Below are positions 19,401-27,245 of a stretch of 64,000 nucleotides of DNA, piece after piece. Under the pieces are notes generated by a model. The model was given only the letters and a program-made list of their open reading frames with translations, was not told where the DNA came from and did not search any database. Where the stretch lies: positions 124,001-188,000 of the forward strand of contig JBMYOX010000001.1 in the NCBI GenBank assembly GCA_049599735.1, given 5' to 3'. Both the position numbers and the translations under genes were made by a program. How positions within the stretch are numbered: the first letter of the stretch is position 1; every line of letters begins with the position of its first letter. This stretch comes from Pontibacterium sp049599735. GTDB taxonomy: Bacteria; Pseudomonadota; Gammaproteobacteria; Pseudomonadales; Balneatricaceae.

Positions 19401-19860
19401 CTATAAGGCCCTGGAGCATAACCGCTCTCTCTGGTACTCCGCCGCGCTGGGTTATATAGACGACAACAACCTGGATATGACCGGACAGTTTGACTATAAC
19501 TTTCATCAGGGTCAGTTATCGGCCCTGAATTATAATGTGTCTCTGGCTGGCTGGTATTTGTGGAATCAGGAAGAAACCCCGGCTTATTACTCGCCCCGTT
19601 TTTATGATTCAACTCGCCTGAATATCCGCTCATCCCTCAGGCTCAATAAAAAGCTGGATCTGGTCGCCGACACCGGCCTTGGTTACACGTTCAAAGACGA
19701 AAAAATACTTTATCAGTATGGCATCCGGCTGTTATACCCGATCGAAACAGGGGTTGCGGCCAGCATTGGTTGTCGGGAAAGTAACAGCAGTAAGGCCAGT
19801 GCAACAGGCGATTCCTATGCCAGCACTGATTGCCTGGCTGCCATCGAGTATCAATGGTAA
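16408..19860 (+). CDS. Outer-membrane exopolysaccharide exporter, TPR plus beta-barrel (PgaA/BcsC-like)
   Basis: The 1150-residue protein begins with a signal peptide (ILALAALLFSGFSFS). Many tetratricopeptide-like repeats follow to about residue 670. A basic middle region lies at about 680-860, and the last 250 residues have alternating polar/aromatic strands ending EYQW, typical of an outer-membrane barrel (final aromatic residue). The layout is that of PgaA and BcsC, where the periplasmic TPR scaffold guides the polymer and the barrel exports it. A YYSPRFYDST segment near the C-terminus recalls BcsC barrels. It overlaps the regulator upstream by 4 bases and the glycosyltransferase downstream by 1 base, so translation is probably coupled. 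The middle region matches no domain I can name. Confidence 0.82.
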   Translation: MNIRILALAALLFSGFSFSALELDTDSLRAMAADNPKDAKIRVVLVRQLLQLGDNQQAAEVLEEIRQINAEHPGLITLTRQLSARHARQQQLAQAGIDNPYNQDEVTTALQALVQNKNYDVLDNTLTWLHNQAFPLSTAGKLIHARRLLTTGQYEAAYRLARELESTATPDVSRLLATSCHRLNKTTCAIKNYQQLWAQEHQRADGLLLAENLLKARRLSEAQVIFKALQAQDPGHPDIAALGQQLSAHTTKATQTLAEQYKQAPNAANLRALASALYNSDQKIKALRLLDKHLSSQPHDDKTALLAAKYYAWNAQYGPAINHLNSLKNPDAESQLLLGKVLAWGGQLKKSQALFESLSDSEPGESVQLQSQMMLGYIHLWSGNRAEATKYFEPLLTKKSPHLDNQKIREAMLQAQKKFDPLIESTLKSIAQNPNQPELLLQIARYYQLNGETDQAIQFYNRYLKAAPKDSAARLDLGRLYVKKRQYKPAFIHLERYAYQLYTADSLLILAKNYHWAGQAQNSLRVLESLLTHSPGHAEALKLKQRLKKQQPVAIKQGKKGRSAALKAADKLYLKQDYKAVIPVYRAHLAKEPQDMHTHLRYAFALAQTGNHSTAASEYYIVTQSKLNSPDTQFHYGFNLARSGNYREAIKVFKRIQARLPSGEPLPGFLDNFIQNWAQDWMDKNFRLYRMNYSDAYRNNPRWQRHKSGLFSKNNQIRVTLKEPVLLSRQLRKDRSVDYKVRFFQIYQADRLKDKGYKTLVIRCAGEDCVIQQESWQKGSGSNAKTKAQHNRLRKLIEQELIKLKVASLEAEPGDKVIHEIYMGQGVEKRLKAEDLVFTKSQASPVTLDQTDPTSVLLSQDRQIALVTDQQTLTRRAGLEYRLFTDSDNARYKMLSLSLDHPASDYLFSLNGGPFSFKDKLCVGESGLSLDFSLQRDNLTAGVYLDTLDSQTSLLPYLTKSLPDNATLKFSARNLFFDKLSCNSLTGQIKKYEAAYSRYKALEHNRSLWYSAALGYIDDNNLDMTGQFDYNFHQGQLSALNYNVSLAGWYLWNQEETPAYYSPRFYDSTRLNIRSSLRLNKKLDLVADTGLGYTFKDEKILYQYGIRLLYPIETGVAASIGCRESNSSKASATGDSYASTDCLAAIEYQW

Positions 19861-21164
19861 TGAAAGCCTTTTTCTTTGTTTTATTTCTGGCCGTTCTGGG
19901 GGGACTATCGGTTCTCTCGGTTATTAATCTTCATGAAATTTATTTTTCGGTTGAATCGGTTCTGATTCAGTCCGGGGTGCTGATCTTATTTTTATTTACC
20001 CTGGTCATCACTTTTCGTTATCTTTTTCTGATGATTTTTTCGATTCTGAAAACTATCCAGCGCACCACACTCGAAGAAGATTATCAGCCCTCCGGCCTGA
20101 AAGTCTCCATTATTGTGCCGGCGTACAACGAAGAGGTGGTCATCGAAAAGTCCATTATTTCGATCATGCAACAAACCTACCCTTTTATTGAAATTGTGGT
20201 GGTTGACGATGGCTCCGGCGACAATACGTATGCCCGTGCCAAAAAGCTGGAATACAGCCACAGCCGCTCATCGCTGGTTGTTTTACGCAAAACCAACGGG
20301 GGTAAAGCCAAAGCCCTGAACTATGGCATAGAACACAGCACCGGCGATTTGATTATGGTGGTTGATGCAGACTCCAAGTTATCGGACGATGCCGTTGAGC
20401 TGATGGTACGTTATTTTGATAATGAACAAATTGCGGCGGTTGCAGGCTCCGTCTATGTCAGCAACCGTACCAACACGCTCACCCGTTTGCAGGCACTGGA
20501 GTACATCGAAGGGCTCAACATGGTGCGCAACGGCCAGGCCTTTTTTAAGCTGGTTAATATTATTCCGGGACCCATCGGTATTTTCAGAAAATCGGCTATT
20601 TTAGAAGTCGGGGGTTATGACAGTGACACCTTTGCCGAAGATGCGGATCTCACGCTCAAGCTGATCACCAAAGGCTACAAAATTGATTTTGAGCCTGAAG
20701 CCTTTGCCTATACCGAAGCCCCCGATGAGCTTCTGGATCTGCTGAAACAACGCTACCGCTGGACCCGGGGCATACTGCAATCTATTGGCAAACATAAATC
20801 CCGCCTTGTGAGGGTGACTCAAAAGCCTTCGATCTCGCTTGTACTCTGGTATATGTTATTTGAGTCCATTTTCTGGCCATTTATGGACATTTTAGGCACC
20901 CTGTTCTTTCTCTATATCTCTTATGTATCCGGGGCCAGTTCGTTTATTTTTTACTGGTGGCTGCTCTTTACCATGCTCGATATCGCAGGGGCACTCTACT
21001 GCGTACTCACTACACGGGAGAGCCTCTCTCTCGTTTTTTATGCAATACTCTACAGACTCTACTTTATCTCCATTATTAATATATCGAAGATTTTTGCCAC
21101 TATTGAAGAGTGGCTGAATCTTAAGATGGACTGGGGAAAATTAGATCGCAAAGGAGGTATCTAA
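19860..21164 (+). CDS. Processive family 2 glycosyltransferase, exopolysaccharide synthase (PgaC-like)
   Basis: I start at the ATG at 19860, which overlaps the stop of the exporter gene (TAATG), giving 434 residues; an ATG six bases upstream is also possible. Two hydrophobic segments precede the catalytic domain, and several helices follow it. The motifs of processive inverting GT2 enzymes are all present: VPAYNEE, VVDDGSGDN, VVDADS, FAEDADLTLK and QRYRWTRG. Such enzymes polymerise a nucleotide sugar and push the chain through the inner membrane. The deacetylase two genes downstream suggests an N-acetylhexosamine polymer, as for PgaC/IcaA, but the sugar cannot be read from the sequence. A strong ribosome-binding site for the next gene lies in its last codons. 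Confidence 0.88.
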   Translation: MKAFFFVLFLAVLGGLSVLSVINLHEIYFSVESVLIQSGVLILFLFTLVITFRYLFLMIFSILKTIQRTTLEEDYQPSGLKVSIIVPAYNEEVVIEKSIISIMQQTYPFIEIVVVDDGSGDNTYARAKKLEYSHSRSSLVVLRKTNGGKAKALNYGIEHSTGDLIMVVDADSKLSDDAVELMVRYFDNEQIAAVAGSVYVSNRTNTLTRLQALEYIEGLNMVRNGQAFFKLVNIIPGPIGIFRKSAILEVGGYDSDTFAEDADLTLKLITKGYKIDFEPEAFAYTEAPDELLDLLKQRYRWTRGILQSIGKHKSRLVRVTQKPSISLVLWYMLFESIFWPFMDILGTLFFLYISYVSGASSFIFYWWLLFTMLDIAGALYCVLTTRESLSLVFYAILYRLYFISIINISKIFATIEEWLNLKMDWGKLDRKGGI

Positions 21165-21347
21165 GTGGATCTGATCGCTTTTATGTCGATGATTATCCTG
21201 GTTATTACAATACTGACGTTGGTTTTTGGCGTAATCGCCTACTTCCTCTACAAGATCCGGGAGCAACGCAACAAACAGAAAGATGCTGTCACCTATGAGG
21301 GTAAGCTTGATGAGCTTGGCACTGAGTACATATTCTTCGAAAAATAA
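21165..21347 (+). CDS. Small single-pass membrane protein of the exopolysaccharide operon
   Basis: The 60-residue protein starts at a GTG with AGGAGG eight bases upstream, one base after the GT2 stop, so it is very likely translated. It has one membrane helix (about residues 5-30) followed by a short basic then acidic cytoplasmic tail ending EYIFFEK. No family is recognised. By position it resembles PgaD/IcaD, small partners needed by the synthase, but there is no visible sequence similarity. Its end overlaps the start of the deacetylase gene. Confidence 0.75.
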   Translation: MDLIAFMSMIILVITILTLVFGVIAYFLYKIREQRNKQKDAVTYEGKLDELGTEYIFFEK

Positions 21348-23214
21348 TTTATTTTCACCCCTGAAAAAAAACAGTACTTATGGTTTAGGGGTGGCAATAT
21401 TTTTTGTATTTCTTACCATCGGCAGTGCTCTGGTGGCCTATGAGCTGTACCTGAATTATTTCCCTCAGGAATCAGCTTATACCGGTAGCACGGTAAGGGA
21501 AGCCCACCCGCAGGAACTGGTTTTCCTTAAATCGGACCACACCATTAAAAAATTAAATTCATTCGGCCTGAGTGAACAAAACTACCTGACCCGGCTACAA
21601 AAATTCAGTGATACTTACCGGAAAAAAGGCTATCGCACACGTTACATTGAAGAAAGCGAACTGCCGACCCTGCCTTCAGATACGGTGCTTTTTGCACTGG
21701 ATACAATCAATCTGACCGATCAGGCACTGCAGGATATTCAGCGTTTTGTCCGTAACGGCGGCTTTCTGATGTTTAACTATCACTTTGCTTACCATGCAGG
21801 TGAAACTTACCGAAACAACGCCGCTATCCAGGAAATTACCGGGCTAAAACACCCTGATGGTCTTTCCCACGTCAAAAGCAACCAGCTGCTTTATGTCACC
21901 CCCCGCATCCTGTCACCTTTATCCGGTGACGTTTACCCCAAAGGGGCGCGTATGGGGCTGGAGCTATACGATGCATTACCTGTGTTTGTATCCGATAATC
22001 TGGAGCCGGATGCAATAGCCACCAACTGGGCGGTCACTTCACCCATGACCGTTACTGCTGATAACAGCGAGGAAACTAACCTCAGCTATAAAGAAGCGGG
22101 GGTACTCTGGCATGGTCGTTACGGCCGGGGCAACTGGGTTTACAGTAATCTTCCGTCATACAGCCTGTTTTCCAGCACAGACGCCCGGGATAACCTTGAA
22201 CAATTACTCGCAGGTATTGCCGGACATGCGGTTTCACCCTTAACCCTGACAGCTTACCCTTACCTTAACGCCAGCCAGCCCGTTTTTATCTCTGAAGATA
22301 CCGAATACAAGTTCGAGTCATTCAGAGGTTTTATCGATGCGGCTAACCGGTATAAAGTCCCGGTCACCGCATTTCTGGTCGCAAGCCTGGCAGAACAACA
22401 CCAGGATCTGGTCGGTGAAGCCGATCAGAGCCCTTATATAGAGCTTGCCTCACACAGTTATTCCCACAAAAAAATTCTGGGCACCGGGGCTGACAATGTT
22501 CACAAAGAAACAGCAGGGTCCAAGGCCGTTATTGAAAGCTTAGCTCAGGCTAAAGTCGTGACAGGTTTTCGGCCACCCCGGGAAGAACTGGACAAACTTA
22601 TGCTGCAGCAGCTTGCGGGCGCAGACTACAGTTACATCCTGGAAAAACATAAAAACTTCCAGTACCCAACCATTGAAAATTCAGCGGTACCACTCTACAG
22701 CATCCCCAGAAACGCCACTGATGATTACCAGTATCTGGTTAATCTTGACTGGGATACCGATGCTATTTACCGCCGAATGGTCAGTGAAACCAATCTGATC
22801 AGCTCCATCGATGGCATTTACAGCCTGAGCATTCATACTCACCTGATGGCCTACAAAAAAAACATTCAGATTATTGAGAAGTACTTCCGGTATCTGAATC
22901 AGCACCCCGAACTCACCCCGATGACAGGCAGCGACCTGATTCGTAAAGTACAACAGACCGGTAAGCTGAAGTACAACGTGGCAACCACGCAGAAAAATTT
23001 CCTGATTAAGGTTAATAATGGTAATGCGAGTGTTATAGACAGCGTTAAATTCCGCGCTTACTGGCCTGCAGGCAAACGACTTCGGACAGTTAAAGCAGAG
23101 ATCATTGGCTCGAAAATTGAATATATACATAACGAAAAACTCGGCCATACGGACATAACCCTCTTTAATCTGAAACCAAAATCAACCCTCAGCCTGATTG
23201 CTGAGTACCTGTAG
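21310..23214 (+). CDS. Membrane-anchored NodB-type polysaccharide deacetylase with N-terminal extra domain
   Basis: The frame is open from 21283; I prefer the ATG at 21310 (634 residues) because GAGG precedes it at suitable distance. A membrane helix (AIFFVFLTIGSALVAYEL) anchors a periplasmic protein. Residues about 60-290 resemble a glutamine-amidotransferase-like or trehalose-utilisation-like fold (FVRNGGFLMFNYH, WHGRYGRGNWVYSNLP) with no clear catalytic triad. Residues about 310-520 are the NodB homology domain. It shows SEDTEY in place of the usual TFDDG, the metal-binding HSYSH, the RPPREE segment and LSIHTHL. It probably removes acetyl groups from the nascent polymer, like the N-terminal half of PgaB. 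A beta-rich C-terminal segment of about 80 residues follows. It overlaps the small upstream gene in another frame. Confidence 0.78.
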   Translation: MSLALSTYSSKNNLFSPLKKNSTYGLGVAIFFVFLTIGSALVAYELYLNYFPQESAYTGSTVREAHPQELVFLKSDHTIKKLNSFGLSEQNYLTRLQKFSDTYRKKGYRTRYIEESELPTLPSDTVLFALDTINLTDQALQDIQRFVRNGGFLMFNYHFAYHAGETYRNNAAIQEITGLKHPDGLSHVKSNQLLYVTPRILSPLSGDVYPKGARMGLELYDALPVFVSDNLEPDAIATNWAVTSPMTVTADNSEETNLSYKEAGVLWHGRYGRGNWVYSNLPSYSLFSSTDARDNLEQLLAGIAGHAVSPLTLTAYPYLNASQPVFISEDTEYKFESFRGFIDAANRYKVPVTAFLVASLAEQHQDLVGEADQSPYIELASHSYSHKKILGTGADNVHKETAGSKAVIESLAQAKVVTGFRPPREELDKLMLQQLAGADYSYILEKHKNFQYPTIENSAVPLYSIPRNATDDYQYLVNLDWDTDAIYRRMVSETNLISSIDGIYSLSIHTHLMAYKKNIQIIEKYFRYLNQHPELTPMTGSDLIRKVQQTGKLKYNVATTQKNFLIKVNNGNASVIDSVKFRAYWPAGKRLRTVKAEIIGSKIEYIHNEKLGHTDITLFNLKPKSTLSLIAEYL

Positions 23215-23217
23215 TCC

Positions 23218-24234
23218 ATGATAATGACTAAACATCTGTGCCGGTTGTTGATGCTGCTTTGTATGCCCGCTGCTGCCAGCTTATATGCGGCTGAGGACTT
23301 TTATATCGGCCAGGGTGGTTACGAACTCTGCAAAGAGGGACGGCACCTCAAACCATTTGGCAACGGTTGTGGCAATCGGCGTATTGCCATTACCGAAGTG
23401 CTTCCCCGACTGACGCCCAATGCCAATGCGGTCTCCATCTGGATCACCCGGGACTGGCAGGAAGACTGGTATGACGCACAGGAAATAGAGCAGCAATTTA
23501 TCAATAAAGGTTATACCCCCCTCTTTATTTTCTACTGGTTTGCCGATGAAATATCACCCGATTTTATAGAACAAAACCGGGCTGCTTATTTCAAAGACCT
23601 GCAACGTTTCACCCGTTTTATCAGCCGGATAAAAGGTAAAAAGCTGGTTATCCTGAATCCTGAATTTAACCAGAACGGCGCAGAAGCTTATGAGCCTTTT
23701 AATGATTTACTGATTCAAAGCATGCGTGAAGTGCGTAAGGCCGGACAAACTAAAGCCAGTTTCTGTATTGGTGATTTTGGCAATTACAGCCAGATTATTG
23801 ACCTTAATAACTGGAAAGACTTCCATCCCAGTGTGCACCGCGCCGCCAAAGAAGCGGACTTTATCAGTTTTCAGGAAATGCGCGCTGTTACCCGTAATAG
23901 TCCCGCCCAGATAGCCAAAACCGCTTATCGCTCGCTGGCCTTCGCGACCTATCTGCATGAAACCTACAATAAACCCACCTTTCTTGCTTACCTGGCGCTG
24001 TCCAGCTACGGCAAAGGGGGAGAGGCTATGCAGGCGCATGTGTATCAGGGAATAACAGACTTAATGCCCCTGTTTCGGGAACACGCAGATATGATTGGCT
24101 TTAACAGTTTTCATCTGATCGATATTCCCGATCACCAGGGCTACTTTAACGAGGCAGAAAAGCACTTTGGGCTGCTGGATAAAACCGGCAACGCAAAGCC
24201 TGCCCTGGCACCTTTTCTGCAACTGACCCGCTAG
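23218..24234 (+). CDS. Periplasmic glycoside-hydrolase-like protein of the exopolysaccharide operon
   Basis: The 338-residue protein has a signal peptide (LCRLLMLLCMPAAASLYA) and is expected in the periplasm. The mature part reads like a TIM-barrel glycosidase: strands ending in SIWITRDW, PLFIFYWF, LVILNPEFNQNG, ADFISFQEM, PTFLAYLALSSYG and MIGFNSFHLID. The Glu in NPEFN and the Glu in SFQEM are candidate acid/base residues. I do not recognise a named family. It starts 3 bases after the deacetylase stop and is last in the operon. PgaB joins deacetylase and hydrolase in one chain, so this may be the hydrolase half as a separate protein that trims or releases polymer. A hairpin follows. Confidence 0.62.
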   Translation: MIMTKHLCRLLMLLCMPAAASLYAAEDFYIGQGGYELCKEGRHLKPFGNGCGNRRIAITEVLPRLTPNANAVSIWITRDWQEDWYDAQEIEQQFINKGYTPLFIFYWFADEISPDFIEQNRAAYFKDLQRFTRFISRIKGKKLVILNPEFNQNGAEAYEPFNDLLIQSMREVRKAGQTKASFCIGDFGNYSQIIDLNNWKDFHPSVHRAAKEADFISFQEMRAVTRNSPAQIAKTAYRSLAFATYLHETYNKPTFLAYLALSSYGKGGEAMQAHVYQGITDLMPLFREHADMIGFNSFHLIDIPDHQGYFNEAEKHFGLLDKTGNAKPALAPFLQLTR

Positions 24235-24255
24235 TTTTTTCCCCTTAAACAACAA

Positions 24256-24277
24256 AAGGCCTCCGGAAGGGGGCCTT
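24256..24277 (+). terminator. Hairpin at the end of the exopolysaccharide operon
   Basis: AAGGCC and GGCCTT arms flank a ten-base loop 20 bp after the last gene of the operon. The T run is short, so termination strength is uncertain. Confidence 0.5.
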
Positions 24278-24322
24278 AGATTTACCCGATCAGTACTTGA
24301 TCTGTCAGCACCTTGTTAACGC

Positions 24323-24814
24323 CTAATTCCGGCAGTGTTTACCTTTTTTATCACCCTGACCGAAATAGCGCTCGCCCAATGCAGGTCGGTTTTTTTTCAT
24401 TTCAGCAAACGTGGCCCGCTGCTCTTCCGTCAGAACCGCGTTAAAATCCTGCCGGTGCTCCGCCCGCAGCAGCAACATGCTTTCTGTATTAGCCGCAACC
24501 TCTGCAGCCAGTTTGTTAGCCTGAGCCTGATAGTCAGCTGCATTAGGATCCAGGTTACGCAGGGCTTGTTTGCCACTGCGCAGTGCTCGCATGTTTTTCT
24601 GCATGTCAGCAAAGTTCTCAGCAATCTGATTGTCCAGCTTTTCCTGCTGCTCTTCGGTCAGGTTAAGCTTATCCGCCATACGGTTTTTCATATGATGCCC
24701 CATAGGGCCACGCTCAGAACAACCCTGTCCAAAAGGGCCACCGGCATAAGCAATGCCTAATCCACCCAGACTCAGTGTCAGAACGGCCATACCTGCAATT
24801 AGTTTATTACGCAT
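24323..24814 (-). CDS. Spy/CpxP family periplasmic stress protein
   Basis: The 163-residue protein has a signal peptide (MRNKLIAGMAVLTLSLGGLGIAYA) and two LTxxQ motifs (NLTEEQQEKL and VLTEEQRATF) in a helical, charged mature part, the hallmark of Spy and CpxP. The family acts as an ATP-independent periplasmic chaperone, or inhibits the CpxA sensor. It is divergent from the cpxR-like gene, as cpxP is in enterobacteria, and a perfect CpxR box lies 92 bp upstream of its start. The C-terminus is His/Lys/Cys-rich and might bind metal. Whether it acts as CpxP or as Spy cannot be told from sequence. Confidence 0.9.
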   Translation of the reverse strand: MRNKLIAGMAVLTLSLGGLGIAYAGGPFGQGCSERGPMGHHMKNRMADKLNLTEEQQEKLDNQIAENFADMQKNMRALRSGKQALRNLDPNAADYQAQANKLAAEVAANTESMLLLRAEHRQDFNAVLTEEQRATFAEMKKNRPALGERYFGQGDKKGKHCRN

Positions 24815-24905
24815 TTTGAAATCTCCGGTTCTTTGTATGCTTGTCGTGTTGTGATTCGATGACTTTATTATTAAAAATAACCCTGCAAAGTTGGGTAACC
24901 GGGGT

Positions 24906-24920
24906 GTAAAGATAGGTAAA
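24906..24920. promoter_or_regulatory. CpxR box upstream of the spy/cpxP gene
   Basis: The site reads GTAAA-GATAG-GTAAA, an exact match to the known CpxR consensus GTAAA-N5-GTAAA. It is 92 bp upstream of the spy/cpxP start, in the 365-bp region shared with cpxR. The rest of that region holds no gene. Confidence 0.85.
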
Positions 24921-25099
24921 CATGGAAATTTACTTATAAAAAAACCGGCGCCGGTAAATTATCGGCTTAACCAATAATCACCTGCGCCGGTTGAAAAGTG
25001 TGGATTCCTGAGAGTCTTCGAGCACTGAAGATATAACCTGATACAAAATCCACAGAGGTTATTCTGACGTTTTCCCGGGTTAAGTTAAGCGCACATTAT

Positions 25100-25114
25100 G
25101 TAAAGTTAGGTAAA
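25100..25114. promoter_or_regulatory. CpxR box upstream of cpxR
   Basis: A second exact match, GTAAA-GTTAG-GTAAA, lies 66 bp before the cpxR-like start and predicts positive autoregulation. Together with the site at 24906 it gives one box for each divergent transcript. Confidence 0.87.
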
Positions 25115-25179
25115 AAGAGCTGGGCACCGGGACTGTGCCCACTATGATGGAGGCATGATGTATTGAACAGGAATTAAAA

Positions 25180-25890
25180 ATGGATAAGCCAAGCCGCCTG
25201 TTAATGGTGGATGACGATACCGAGCTCTGTGAGTTGATCGGTGATTACCTGGAAAATGAAGGCTTTTCTGTGGAATTTGCCCATAATGCCAATGAAGCCC
25301 AACAGAAATTAGTGCGCGCTGAGCGTTACGCGCTGATGATTCTTGACGTGATGATGCCCGGACGCAGTGGCATGGAATTATTGCAGGAAATCCGTCCCCG
25401 ATTACAACTGCCGGTCATTATGCTAACCGGGCGCGGGGAAGATATCGACCGTATCCTGGGCCTGGAAATGGGGGCGGATGACTACCTGAGCAAACCCTGC
25501 AATCCACGGGAATTAGTGGCACGTATCAAAGCGGTATTAAGACGTGCAGAACCTCAGGTACGCCCGACACTTTTCCCCGACCAAATAATCAGCATAGCGG
25601 GTATCCGTCTTGATCCGGGGCTACGTGCAGTCTGTATAAACGATGAGCCTGTCGAACTGACAGCAACAGAATTTAACGTTCTGGCTTACCTGATGAACAA
25701 TGCCGGCACGGTGATTAGCAAAGAACAGCTCACCGAACTCGTGCTACACCGAAAGCTGACGGCCTACGACCGGGCTATTGATGTGCATGTCAGCCGGGTT
25801 CGCCAGAAATTAGCACGTAGCCTGCCGGATACCGAGCTTATAAAGACACTCAGAGGCATGGGTTACCAGTTTATCCGAGGCACTTTATGA
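25180..25890 (+). CDS. cpxR: OmpR-family response regulator, CpxR-like
   Basis: The 236-residue protein has an N-terminal receiver domain (acidic pocket MVDDDTE, phospho-acceptor Asp in LMILDVMMPG near residue 55, Lys in YLSKPCNPRE) and a C-terminal winged-helix domain (ELTATEFNVLAYLMNNAG to VHVSRVRQKL and IKTLRGMGYQF). It should bind DNA when phosphorylated by the downstream histidine kinase, whose gene overlaps by 4 bases. The divergent spy/cpxP gene and the two CpxR boxes make CpxR the best specific call. Expected role: control of the envelope-stress regulon. Confidence 0.92.
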   Translation: MDKPSRLLMVDDDTELCELIGDYLENEGFSVEFAHNANEAQQKLVRAERYALMILDVMMPGRSGMELLQEIRPRLQLPVIMLTGRGEDIDRILGLEMGADDYLSKPCNPRELVARIKAVLRRAEPQVRPTLFPDQIISIAGIRLDPGLRAVCINDEPVELTATEFNVLAYLMNNAGTVISKEQLTELVLHRKLTAYDRAIDVHVSRVRQKLARSLPDTELIKTLRGMGYQFIRGTL

Positions 25891-27245
25891 AGTGGTACCG
25901 TCGGCTTTTTGTCAAAATTTTTCTTTCCATCTGGATCGCCAGTTTTCTGGTGTTAGCCACGACTACACTGATTATCGGCTCAATCTCAGAAAAAGAAAAA
26001 ATACGCCATGTGATCACCGCCACCGCTCAGGGGCATGCCGAACGGGTTATAGAGCGTTATGAAGAGAATGGGTTTCGTCCCCGGAATCCGCCTCGGCCTG
26101 TTGATCGCTGGCGTAACGGTCACGAACGCAGTGAGCGAAAAAACCGTAGTTACTTTGAAGAACGCTTCACACGCTGGAAAAAACGTAATCTGATCCGTGT
26201 TATTGACCTGACATCATTAATGCAGATTGCAGGGCCTCCACCGGGTGCCTGGAATAAACACCTGGAAGTGATACGCTTTAACCTGACGTCTGCACATAAA
26301 CGTGCTTATCAGGTGGAAGTTGTTCTGGACTGGGAGCAATCTCCCTTCGCCCATTTTTTGCGCACTATGTTATCTATCCAGGCCGTATTAATTTTACTGG
26401 TATCCACTCTGGCGGCCAGCCTGTTAACCTGGATTATAGTGCGGCCCATCAACCGCCTGCGCACCCACACTCAGGCGCTCTACAGCGGGGAACTGGCAAC
26501 CCGGGCCGATGAAAAACTCAGTAGCAGGGGGGATGAAATCGGTGAACTCTCCAGAGAGTTTGATCGGATGGCCGAGTTCGTTGAACAAACACTCAATTCT
26601 CATCAAAAGTTGATGCAGGATGTCTCCCATGAACTGCGTGCCCCGCTGGCCCGGCTGCAGGCGGCTGCGGGTCTGGCAGAACAACGCTGGGGGGACGATA
26701 AAGTAGTTAATCGTATTATCCGTGAATGTCAGCGCCTGGATGCCCTGATCGGGGAAATATTAACCTTGTCCCGACTGGAAAGCAGCGAACCTTCCGGTGA
26801 GCTCTTTGAATTAACAAGCTTATTAAAAGAGTTGGTCGAGGATGCCCGTTTTACAGCCGGGAAACGGGCAATCAATTTTGATGCGGATCGTTGTCATTGC
26901 CGGATTCAGGGCAACCCGGCCCTACTGGAGCGGGCCCTGAATAATATTATTGGCAATGCCTGTAAACATACAGACGAACAGGCTGCCATAGACCTGACCA
27001 TCAGCCAGGAAAACAAGCACTGTGTTTTAACGATACGTGACCACGGGCCAGGGGTTTCGCCTTCTGCGCTGCCCCATTTATTTGAGCCTTTCTATCGGGA
27101 TACCCAGAGTAATAACGGTTACGGACTGGGTCTGAGCATTGCACGGCAGGCCATACAGCGCCTTGGTGGTACAATTAAGCTCAACAATCATCCACAGGGA
27201 GGATTGGAAGTCTGTATTCACCTACCGGCATCTCAGCTCTCATAA
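25887..27245 (+). CDS. cpxA: Envelope-stress sensor histidine kinase, CpxA-like
   Basis: The 452-residue inner-membrane kinase has a first membrane helix at about 10-30, a short periplasmic domain of about 130 residues rich in Arg, a second helix near 165-190, then HAMP (IVRPINRLRTHTQAL). The phospho-acceptor His lies in QDVSHELRAPLARLQ, and the ATPase boxes are NIIGNACKH, DHGPGV and GYGLGLSIA. It overlaps cpxR by ATGA, so the pair is translationally coupled. Its 3' end overlaps the 3' end of convergent astB by 13 bp. Confidence 0.92.
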   Translation: MKWYRRLFVKIFLSIWIASFLVLATTTLIIGSISEKEKIRHVITATAQGHAERVIERYEENGFRPRNPPRPVDRWRNGHERSERKNRSYFEERFTRWKKRNLIRVIDLTSLMQIAGPPPGAWNKHLEVIRFNLTSAHKRAYQVEVVLDWEQSPFAHFLRTMLSIQAVLILLVSTLAASLLTWIIVRPINRLRTHTQALYSGELATRADEKLSSRGDEIGELSREFDRMAEFVEQTLNSHQKLMQDVSHELRAPLARLQAAAGLAEQRWGDDKVVNRIIRECQRLDALIGEILTLSRLESSEPSGELFELTSLLKELVEDARFTAGKRAINFDADRCHCRIQGNPALLERALNNIIGNACKHTDEQAAIDLTISQENKHCVLTIRDHGPGVSPSALPHLFEPFYRDTQSNNGYGLGLSIARQAIQRLGGTIKLNNHPQGGLEVCIHLPASQLS

